A DNA stretch of 64,000 nt from an uncultured Paraprevotella sp. (GTDB lineage Bacteria > Bacteroidota > Bacteroidia > Bacteroidales > Bacteroidaceae), in contig CALULQ010000004.1 of NCBI GenBank assembly GCA_944321525.1, forward strand, positions 62,001-126,000. The letters run 5' to 3'. The notes under the pieces were generated by a model, which made no database searches, was not told the DNA's origin, and was given only the letters and a program-made list of their open reading frames with translations. Within the stretch, counting starts at the first letter, position 1; the number at the start of each line of letters is the position of its first letter. Of this stretch, positions 45,361-52,789 are shown piece by piece. Position numbers and translations under genes: made by a program.

Positions 45361-45636
45361 GGCGCGGTTCCGGATTGGGCAAGGCCGTGCGCGCGCCTGC
45401 TCTCTTCGTCCTTCTTCCGCGGTCTTAATTTCATACAAAATGGCTTTGCCTGACTTCGGAGTGTCCGCTTTCGCTGAGTGTTTCGTGCAGTCTGTGCTCC
45501 TTTCCTTGTCTTTTGTGTGCGTCTCCTTTTGCTTGTATTTGCTTTTTTCTTAATTTTGAAAGGCGGAACATTGTGCAGGCCATTGAAGCAGGCGTTCCGC
45601 CATGGATATTTCTTTGTGGTACTTAAACGGCAGATT

Positions 45637-46644
45637 ATGAAAAGGATGTCTTTCCAATTCAGATTGATGATAATGATGAAACGAATGTTTCTGGTTTTGT
45701 GCCTGTGTGCCGCGGGGTGCGGAGGCGCCCAAGCCCAGGGATGGGCCGTGGTGGAGCGCGATTCGGTTTCCGTGGCGGTCGATGGCGGGAGTTGGAGCGG
45801 CGGTTGGAGTCCTGCCCTGCAAGGGACAGTGTTGTGGCTGAGGGCGGCGGAGGCCGGGAGCGGCGGAGTGCCGGTGTGGTATCTTGGCATTCCCGCACGG
45901 GTGCCGGCTGCGGCTGTTTCCGTGTTCCGCTGGTCGGCGGTTCCGCTCGAGGCCTTGTGCCGCACTTACGACCTGAAGGCTTGCTACGGGGGGAAGGAGA
46001 GCGTGGCCCGGGTGGACTTTGTCCCCTTCGACAGTTTGCTGCTGATGCGCCTGCGCTGGGTCGAAACAGACCGTGAGCCCGACTATTACGAACTGGGCCT
46101 GGACTCCGCGTGCATGTGGTCCAGCCGCGAATGGTCGGGCACGATGCCTTCGGGGAAAGAAGCCTTGTGGGACTTCGTGCCCGCGCTGAAGAGCGTTCGC
46201 GAGTTTCGCTACGATGCCGATAAGCGTGCCTTCTACGATGGGAGCGATTTCTATATGGTGGAAGTTCCCGAGGTGCCGCCCAAGGATTTTTCAGTGTTTT
46301 CCCCTGTGTTCAGATGGGTGGAGCGCTCTGTCGCCCGCATGGCGGCAGAAACCGGCGTGGACCGGCCGGAGTTTCCCGGCGGACTGCAAGCTCTTGCCGG
46401 CTTCATGCAGGAGCAACTCCAGACCGTCAGCATAGACGTGGAGGCCGGCATGGCGGGAGAGGTTGATGTGCGGTTTGTCGTGGAGAAGGACGGCAGCGTC
46501 AGCCAAATCAGGGTCGTGCGCACCCCGCACCCCCTTTTGGCGCAATACGTGCGGTCGGCCTTATGGAGCATGCCGAGGTGGAAGCCCGCCATGCGCGGCG
46601 GGCAACCGGTGCGGACGAAGCTGACCTTGCCTGTGAAGTTTTAG
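45637..46644 (+). CDS. Exported protein with C-terminal TonB domain
   Basis: 335 residues from the ATG at 45637; the Met at 45667 (MIMMKRMFLVLCLCAAGC) is an equally good start and gives a tighter signal peptide, possibly a lipoprotein signal at Cys. The middle part (about 40-230) matches no family I know. The last about 80 residues are a TonB C-terminal domain (GEVDVRFVVEKDGSVSQIRV, MRGGQPVRTKLTLPVKF) after a PEFPGGLQALAGFMQEQL lead. There is no separate membrane anchor or proline-rich spacer as in true TonB, so it is probably a periplasmic TonB-domain protein rather than the transducer. The stop overlaps the convergent PorE-like stop by 3 bases. Confidence 0.82.
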   Translation: MKRMSFQFRLMIMMKRMFLVLCLCAAGCGGAQAQGWAVVERDSVSVAVDGGSWSGGWSPALQGTVLWLRAAEAGSGGVPVWYLGIPARVPAAAVSVFRWSAVPLEALCRTYDLKACYGGKESVARVDFVPFDSLLLMRLRWVETDREPDYYELGLDSACMWSSREWSGTMPSGKEALWDFVPALKSVREFRYDADKRAFYDGSDFYMVEVPEVPPKDFSVFSPVFRWVERSVARMAAETGVDRPEFPGGLQALAGFMQEQLQTVSIDVEAGMAGEVDVRFVVEKDGSVSQIRVVRTPHPLLAQYVRSALWSMPRWKPAMRGGQPVRTKLTLPVKF

Positions 46645-48737
46645 TCGTTGGGGGGTGCGGGCCGGGCGTTGGCGTCGGCGGGAGTCTGTTTTTCCTCCTT
46701 TCGTGCCTCGCCTTCAGGCTTCGTGGCCTCGGTGTTGGAGGCGGGCGCGAGTTCCGGAGTGTCGAACAAACCATAGGTGGTGCGCAGCACGCGGAATTCC
46801 GTGCGGCGGTTCAGGGCGTTGCAGATTTCCTGCTGCTCCTCGGGCAGTTTCAGGATGAAGGCCTCCGTCAGGGTGTCGTTCTCGTGCAGGAAGGGGTAAC
46901 GCTCCGTCAGCCGTTTGCGGATCACCTTGGGGCGCTTCTCTCCATAGCCGATGGGCGTGAGGCGGTCCATGGCCACGCCGTGGGCGATGAGGTAGTTGAC
47001 GACCGACTCCGCGCGGCGTTGCGACAGCCGCTCGTTGTAGGCGTCGTTGCCACGGTAGTCGCAGTGCGAACTCAGTTCTATCGTGATGTTCGGGTTGTCT
47101 TCCATGAGGATGACGAGCGAGTCCAGCGCCAGTGTGGACGAGTCGGTGAGTTCGGCACTGTCGAAAGCGTAGAACACGTTGTCCACCAGCACCGGAGCCG
47201 TGATGGAGGCCAGCTCGAACTGTAGGACGTATTCCTTGCTCACGCTGCTAGTGTCCACGCGCAATTGCTCCTTGTGGTTGAGGAATCCCTTGCAGGTGCC
47301 CAGGAACACATAGTCCACGTTCGGTTGTATTTCCTGCGTGAAGGAGCCGTCGCCCTTCACGCTCAGTTTCAGGTTTGTGCCGTCGTTGCCCACCATGTAC
47401 ACCAGTCCGTTGGGCAGTTCGTAGCCGTCTTTCTCATACACCCATCCTTTCACCGTGAGCAGCACTTCAGGACATTCGAAGCTCATGATGTGGTCCCATC
47501 CGCGCGCGTCTCCCCTGTTGGTGCAGAAGTAACCGCGGTTGTGCAGTCCCTCGAACGTCATGCCGAAGTCGTCGCCCTGCGAGTTCATGGGCGCTTTCAG
47601 GTTTTCCACGCTCCATTCGCCCGTGCTGTCCTGCTCGGCCTTGAATAGGTCCAGTCCGCCCATGCCCACGTGGCCGTCGGAGGAGAAGTAAAGCTCCCCG
47701 TTGGGGCGGAACGAGGGGAACATCTCGTTGCCCGGCGTGTTGATGGGCTCGCCCAGGTTGTCCACCGCGCCCAGCCCGTGTTCGTCCAGCTGCACGCGCC
47801 AGATGTCCAGTCCGCCCACGCCCCCCGGCATGTCCGAAACGAAATAAAGCCATTGCCCGTCCGGCGAAACGGTGGGGTGTGCGAAGGAAGAAAGCGTGTC
47901 TTTGGTGATTTCCAGCGGTTCGGGCGCGCTCCAGCTGGCGTCCGACCTCGTGGAGGTGTAGATTTGCGCGTAGCGCGGGTATTCCGGGTCGTGCGTACAG
48001 CGGGTGAAGTACATGGTCTGCCCGTCCGGTGAGAAGGCGCACGCCCCCTCGTCGTATTCACTGTTGATTTCCGACTCCACCCATTCCGGCGCCAGCCATT
48101 TGCCTTTGTCGTCCTTGCGGGTGACGAAGAAGTCGCCCGGTTTCACGCCCGTGATGCCGCTCAGTTCGTTGCCCGAGGCCTGCGGCCGTGTGGATGTCAG
48201 GTAGAGAATGTCCATGTCGTCGCCCGTCAGCATGGGACAATAGTCCGACCGCCGCCCGTTGAGCAGCGGTTCTTTCTTCACGGAGTATCGCGTGGAGTGC
48301 TTCTTCCAGATGGGGGCCAACTGGCAGCCCTGCAGCCCGTTTTGCGCCAACACGTCGTCCGGTTTGTACTGAAGGTAAAGTTCGTAGTTCTGCGCCGCCT
48401 TTTTGTAGTCGCCGTTTTTGCGTTGCATCTCCGCCAAATAAAAGAATACGATACTGTCGGGGTAGTTGTAACGCACGGCGTTCTGGTACGAGCCCATGGC
48501 GCGGCTGGTGTAGTTGATGCGGCGGTAGCAGTCGGCGGCCTTGTAGGCCCGTTCGCCGCGTTTGGCCCGATCCTTGGGCTTGGTGCGCATGTAGGCCTTG
48601 CGGTATTCGGCGCCCGCTTCGAAGTATTCCCCGATGGCGTAGAACTTATCGCCTTTTTTCACGTTGCTTTCCGCGCTACAGCCTGCCAGCCATAGCGCAA
48701 TGAGAATACTGCTGAAAAGGGTCGCCCATTTTTTCAT
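46641..48737 (-). CDS. porE: PorE-like lipoprotein: TPR, PD40 propeller, CRD and OmpA domain (type IX secretion)
   Basis: 698 residues. Lipoprotein signal with LAGC20. TPR helices at about 25-130 (GEYFEAGAEYRKAYMRTKP, DYKKAAQNYELYLQYKPDD), PD40/WD-like propeller blades at about 150-420 (ACAFSPDGQTMYFTR, HPTVSPDGQWLYFVSDMPGG, FPSFRPNGELYFSSDG), a carboxypeptidase-regulatory-like domain at about 425-500, and an OmpA peptidoglycan-binding domain at about 510-660 (ELSSHCDYRGNDAYNERLSQRRAES as separate blocks). This order is that of PorE, which links the type IX machinery to peptidoglycan. A Glu/Lys/Pro-rich tail follows. Gene-specific promoter upstream; convergent with the TonB-domain gene. Confidence 0.85.
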   Translation of the reverse strand: MKKWATLFSSILIALWLAGCSAESNVKKGDKFYAIGEYFEAGAEYRKAYMRTKPKDRAKRGERAYKAADCYRRINYTSRAMGSYQNAVRYNYPDSIVFFYLAEMQRKNGDYKKAAQNYELYLQYKPDDVLAQNGLQGCQLAPIWKKHSTRYSVKKEPLLNGRRSDYCPMLTGDDMDILYLTSTRPQASGNELSGITGVKPGDFFVTRKDDKGKWLAPEWVESEINSEYDEGACAFSPDGQTMYFTRCTHDPEYPRYAQIYTSTRSDASWSAPEPLEITKDTLSSFAHPTVSPDGQWLYFVSDMPGGVGGLDIWRVQLDEHGLGAVDNLGEPINTPGNEMFPSFRPNGELYFSSDGHVGMGGLDLFKAEQDSTGEWSVENLKAPMNSQGDDFGMTFEGLHNRGYFCTNRGDARGWDHIMSFECPEVLLTVKGWVYEKDGYELPNGLVYMVGNDGTNLKLSVKGDGSFTQEIQPNVDYVFLGTCKGFLNHKEQLRVDTSSVSKEYVLQFELASITAPVLVDNVFYAFDSAELTDSSTLALDSLVILMEDNPNITIELSSHCDYRGNDAYNERLSQRRAESVVNYLIAHGVAMDRLTPIGYGEKRPKVIRKRLTERYPFLHENDTLTEAFILKLPEEQQEICNALNRRTEFRVLRTTYGLFDTPELAPASNTEATKPEGEARKEEKQTPADANARPAPPND

Positions 48738-48753
48738 ATCGCACTTCGGAGTG

Positions 48754-48761
48754 CAAATATA
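48754..48761 (-). promoter_or_regulatory. Promoter of the PorE-like gene, -7 box TATATTTG
   Basis: Exact match on the minus strand, 17 bases before the start codon. A small hairpin (gcact/agtgc, 48741-48754) lies between it and the start, so the 5' leader is very short and structured. Confidence 0.6.
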
Positions 48762-48846
48762 ATTTATTTATTTCATTCGCTGCAGCCTGCGGGCGGATTT
48801 TTTGCCGCACCCGGTCAAAAGGGCGTGCCTTGGGGGCAAAAAGGAA

Positions 48847-48879
48847 GGGAGCCGTCCCGCAGACTGCGGAGCGGCTCCC
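48847..48879 (-). terminator. Terminator of the polysaccharide lyase gene
   Basis: gggagccg pairs with cggctccc, with a second inner stem ccgcag/ctgcgg. On the minus strand it is followed by ttcctttttg. It sits 30 bases past the lyase stop. Confidence 0.8.
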
Positions 48880-48908
48880 CCGATGTGCCGTTGCGGCATG
48901 CGGGAATG

Positions 48909-51900
48909 TTATGGGAAGGCCACTTTTTCGTGCTTCACGGTGCCGTTGTCGTAGCGGGTCTGCCGGATGTAGATGCCTTTGCCCGGCCGGTCCACCTTGA
49001 TGCCGCCCAACGTGTAGTAGGTGCGCGCCACGGCGTTCCCCCGTTGCATCTCCGCGTCGCCGATGCTGCTGCCTTCCACGGGGATGAATTCAAAGGGATA
49101 GGCTGTGGGTTGCGCAGTGGCGGTGAAGTTGATGCGGCCGTCCTCGTCCACTTGCCAGAAGATGTTGCCCGTCCGCGCGGACTTCTGGATGGCCACTTCG
49201 TCCACGCCCACTGCGCCGCTCAGGCGGAAGGGCTTGGTGGAGCCGGTTTGCCACGACCCGTCGTCCTTCAGGTAAGCCTGGTCCAGGAGCGACTGGAAGC
49301 CGTAGGTGGTGGAAGGCGGCGTGTTCTCCACCCGCCATTGCTGGGCCGGGTTGCCTTCGCGTTGCGGCTGGAAACTGGGCGCTTGTCCGTCGCCGGGGTT
49401 CGTCAGATACGTGCCGTAGGTGAGGTGCCGGATATAGTAGTCGCCGGCCGGGATGGTGGCATACCCGTCGGCCTTCACATACACTTGGTAGTCGAGGACG
49501 CTGGTCACGCCTTCCACGGTGTATTCCAGCGTGTATGTGCCCGATGTCGTCACCTGTCCCAAGGCGAGCACTTCGCCCGTCGACCCGTCGCTCCACCGGT
49601 AAGTGCCGCCGTCCTTGCCGTCGGCCGGTGTGGCCGTGAGGGTCACGTCGTCGCCCTCTTCCACGATAATCATCGGGGTATCGGTGTGCGTGCCGCCGTT
49701 GACGACGATGTCCGGGCGGATGTATTGCACATTGATGTGGAACGTCAGCTTCTGTCTCCGCCCGCCTTGTCCGGTGAAGATGACCGCGACGTCGCGTGAG
49801 GTGGTCACGTGGGGCAGGGTGATGGACGAAGCCGTGCTGCCCGTTTCCCATTCATAGAACCCCCATCCGTCCGTGGGTGTGATGGAGAGCCCCACTTCGC
49901 TGCCGTAGAAGGCGTTGACGGTGGACGCTTCCCGTGTCGTGCCGTTGTAGGTGACGTTGGGGCGCAGGGTGCATTCCTCGCAGTCGCCTTCCACGGCGAT
50001 GGTGAACACCTGTTCGCTTTCCACCCCGTTTTCGTTCGTGTAGGTGGCGCGCCACACGCCGCTCCGGTCTGCCACGATGGTGATGTCCTTGGAGGTCTCG
50101 CCGGTGTTCCAGCGCCAGTTGCCCGTGTCGGCGGTGCCTTGCGGCAGTTGTGGCTTGAGGGTGACGACGGTTCCTGCGGGCAGGGTTTCCGTCGGTTCCA
50201 GCCTGTAAGTGCTCTTCAGGCCGCCCAGTTCGTTGTGCTCCACGCTCACGCCGTTGTATTCCATGACGGGGGTGAGCGGCGTGGGCACCTTGTCGGCCGG
50301 GGCGAGCTGTTCGTCGCGTGTGTTCATCAGCACGGAGTATCCCATGTGGTCGTATCCCCCGCTGGTGCTTCCTTCGCCTCCGCCGTCTATGCCCATTTGT
50401 TCGTAAGCCCATTCGGAGAACGGCATCTTCACGCCTTTCACGCCCTCATAATGGCCGATGACGGTGCCCCAGTACGGACGGATGGCCGCGCCCAGCGCGG
50501 GGCCCGTTTGCAGCCATGCCCTGGAGTCGGACCAATAGTACCCGTTGGTGGCGTAGTGGTAGTTCGTCCACGGCAGCCCTTGTATGCCTTGGCATTGTGC
50601 GGCGAGGTATTCGATGCCGGCCGCCAGGCGGTGGTCCATGTACGAGAAGAGGTCGTCGCCTTGGTTCCATCCTATGTGCGCCAGGTCCACGGCCAGTCCG
50701 CCGGCCATGGCCGCATGGCCCATGTCGCGTCCGCTTTCCTGCATTTGTCCCAGTTTGCCGTAGGCGCCGGTTTCGAGGTCAGATTCCGTTGTGGTCACAA
50801 CGAGGTTACCCAGGAACTCCGTCAAGCCGTCGTTCAGGATGGGGTTGGCGGTGCGCGGGTCTTGGAACGTGCCCACTTGGTCGTATTTGAAGAACGACAT
50901 GCCTTGGTTGTAGATGAAGACGTCGTCGCACAAGATGCCGATGCTCACCACGGCCAGCGCGTTGCAGAGCCCCCAGTTCGACCAGTAGTGTCCCGGGCAG
51001 TCCCACCACTTGTCGGCGTTGTCCCACGTGCCGTTGCGGTGGCGCAGGAAGCCGATGCAGGACGGGTACCACACGTCGAGCATCCAGCGGCGGAAGGCTT
51101 CGAAATCGTCCGCATTCCAGCCTTCGTAGTCGCGCATCAGCTCGGCGGCGTTGGCGAAGGCATAGCCGTAGAGTCCTGCGGCGAGCGCATAGTTCGAGTT
51201 GCCGCCGATGCCGGTGGTGGTGCGTGCCCAGGCGTTCAGGATGCGCACGGCGTTGTCGGCGTGCTCCGTCGTGCCGTCTATTTTCCAGCGCAGGGCGTTC
51301 TGGTAGGCGATGGCCCCCGCGCGCGCCGCCTGGATGTAGTTTTCGGCCCCTTCGCCGCGGATGATGGTCACCACGGGCACCACGTCGGCGTTGGCCTGCG
51401 AGTAGGCCGCGCTTTTCAGTTTGTTGTAGGCCGCCACCACCTTTTCGTTTCCGTTGGCGATTTGTTGGCGTATGCGTTCAAAGTCGGCATCGGTGTGGAG
51501 CGCGCCGGGGTGGCGGAATCCGCGGTCGGTGTCGTATCCCTCCGCGATGCCCGTGTCGTCGAAGTCGAATCCGGCCGTGGCCTCCAGGTTGCGCTGTGCG
51601 CTCTCCAGCGCCTTGAGCCTGTCGTCGATGATGTCTTGGTTCACCAGTCCTTCCCGTGCGATGTCCTGCGACAGGTTGATTTCATCCTGCAGCAGTGCCA
51701 CCGCGGCGGCCGGATAGTCGCCGGCATGTTCCGCCACGAACCCGGTGGCTTTTTCGATGGCGGCGTTCAGTTCGGTGAAGTCGCCCGGCGTGCCGTACAT
51801 GTAGTCATGGTCCAGTGCGTCGGTGGTTTCGGACAAAGTTTTGATTTCCTCCGTGCCGAGCACACGGTCGTAAAGCCGGATGTCGGCCACGAGCGTCTGC

Positions 51901-52568
51901 TTCAGATATTGGTCGGCCGAGAAGGGCGGCCGGCCTATCCAGGCGTAGGGCACGTCTTCGGTGAAGTTGGCCGTGTTGAGCGGCATGTCCGTGCTCGAGC
52001 CCCGCTGTTTGCCGTTCAGGTAAAGGGTGCCGTTGGCGCCGTTTTGGGTGTAGAGCACGTGCATCCATTTCCCTTTCTCCGACGGGGCGCCGATTTCAAT
52101 GCCGTGTTCGTTGCCCCAGCCTCCGGTGGAGTTGGCGAAGCGTTGTGCGTTGAGGCGGTAGGCCGAGAATTTTCCTGCCGTCTGGGTGCAGGCGGCTTCG
52201 GTGGAGAACGACCACAGGAAGAAGCCCGCGCCGGAGAGCGAGGCTTCGTCCGCCACACGGTAGTACATGGAGATGGTGTACGAGTCCAGCCCCCTGAACA
52301 AGTTGCCGGCCTGCGCGCCCAGATCCAGGTAGCCGTTGCCGTTGCCCAGGTCGAGCACGTGGCGTTCGCCCATTTCCTTCACTGCGGCCCCGTTCTTGAG
52401 CGAGGCCGTGATGCCGGAAGCCGTCTTGTCCGCCACGGAAGTGCCGCTGGCATTGTCGAAATCAAAATGCAGGCGCAGTCCTTCCTCCTGAGCTTGGAGA
52501 AATTGCCCGCCGAAAGCCGCGAGGCCGATGGCCAGCAGCGTCTTTAGAAAGTGTCTTTTGTTTCTCAT
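48909..52568 (-). CDS. Secreted polysaccharide lyase-like protein (LamG, alginate-lyase-type domain, probable sorting domain)
   Basis: 1219 residues with a signal peptide (ending FLQAQ). Residues about 28-240 are a LamG/concanavalin-like fold (LHFDFDNASGTSVADKTASG, YAWIGRPPFSADQYL). A FIVAR-like helical hairpin is at about 260-330. The (alpha/alpha) toroid of the alginate lyase family (PF05426) is at about 350-690, with RHPGALHTDADFERIRQQI, NGTWDNADKWWDCPGHYWSNW and HYATNGYYWSD. Beta-sandwich modules follow to about 1030, then a segment with a ricin-like or carbohydrate-binding look. The last about 40 residues (YTLGGIKVDRPGKGIYI) resemble a sorting domain. Substrate could be alginate, glucuronan or another uronate polymer; not decidable here. 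Confidence 0.8.
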   Translation of the reverse strand: MRNKRHFLKTLLAIGLAAFGGQFLQAQEEGLRLHFDFDNASGTSVADKTASGITASLKNGAAVKEMGERHVLDLGNGNGYLDLGAQAGNLFRGLDSYTISMYYRVADEASLSGAGFFLWSFSTEAACTQTAGKFSAYRLNAQRFANSTGGWGNEHGIEIGAPSEKGKWMHVLYTQNGANGTLYLNGKQRGSSTDMPLNTANFTEDVPYAWIGRPPFSADQYLKQTLVADIRLYDRVLGTEEIKTLSETTDALDHDYMYGTPGDFTELNAAIEKATGFVAEHAGDYPAAAVALLQDEINLSQDIAREGLVNQDIIDDRLKALESAQRNLEATAGFDFDDTGIAEGYDTDRGFRHPGALHTDADFERIRQQIANGNEKVVAAYNKLKSAAYSQANADVVPVVTIIRGEGAENYIQAARAGAIAYQNALRWKIDGTTEHADNAVRILNAWARTTTGIGGNSNYALAAGLYGYAFANAAELMRDYEGWNADDFEAFRRWMLDVWYPSCIGFLRHRNGTWDNADKWWDCPGHYWSNWGLCNALAVVSIGILCDDVFIYNQGMSFFKYDQVGTFQDPRTANPILNDGLTEFLGNLVVTTTESDLETGAYGKLGQMQESGRDMGHAAMAGGLAVDLAHIGWNQGDDLFSYMDHRLAAGIEYLAAQCQGIQGLPWTNYHYATNGYYWSDSRAWLQTGPALGAAIRPYWGTVIGHYEGVKGVKMPFSEWAYEQMGIDGGGEGSTSGGYDHMGYSVLMNTRDEQLAPADKVPTPLTPVMEYNGVSVEHNELGGLKSTYRLEPTETLPAGTVVTLKPQLPQGTADTGNWRWNTGETSKDITIVADRSGVWRATYTNENGVESEQVFTIAVEGDCEECTLRPNVTYNGTTREASTVNAFYGSEVGLSITPTDGWGFYEWETGSTASSITLPHVTTSRDVAVIFTGQGGRRQKLTFHINVQYIRPDIVVNGGTHTDTPMIIVEEGDDVTLTATPADGKDGGTYRWSDGSTGEVLALGQVTTSGTYTLEYTVEGVTSVLDYQVYVKADGYATIPAGDYYIRHLTYGTYLTNPGDGQAPSFQPQREGNPAQQWRVENTPPSTTYGFQSLLDQAYLKDDGSWQTGSTKPFRLSGAVGVDEVAIQKSARTGNIFWQVDEDGRINFTATAQPTAYPFEFIPVEGSSIGDAEMQRGNAVARTYYTLGGIKVDRPGKGIYIRQTRYDNGTVKHEKVAFP

Positions 52569-52687
52569 TTTTATGTGTGATAGGGTAGATGAATGATTCT
52601 GTTGCGCAATAAGTCTTTCTTAATTATACGAACGAAGGCGGCCGACTACCTATCCCTGCGTGGCGGATAGGCGTGGAAAAATGCAAA

Positions 52688-52727
52688 ATCCGCCGGAAGC
52701 GGCCCGTCTGGGTCGTCTCCGGCGGAT
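52688..52727 (-). terminator. Terminator of the tandem GH43 gene
   Basis: atccgccgga and tccggcggat form a perfect 10-bp stem. On the minus strand it is followed by tttgcattttt. It lies 63 bases past the GH43 stop and before the lyase gene, so the two genes are separate transcripts. Confidence 0.8.
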
Positions 52728-52789
52728 AATGGATGGCGTGGCGGTGGTCCGGTGTGGGGCTTCCCGGTTTCAGCCGCTTGGTGTCCACG

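Noticed and set aside
45637-46644. A second true TonB transducer
   Set aside because: It lacks a proline-rich spacer and a clear N-terminal membrane anchor; the large middle domain is unlike TonB.
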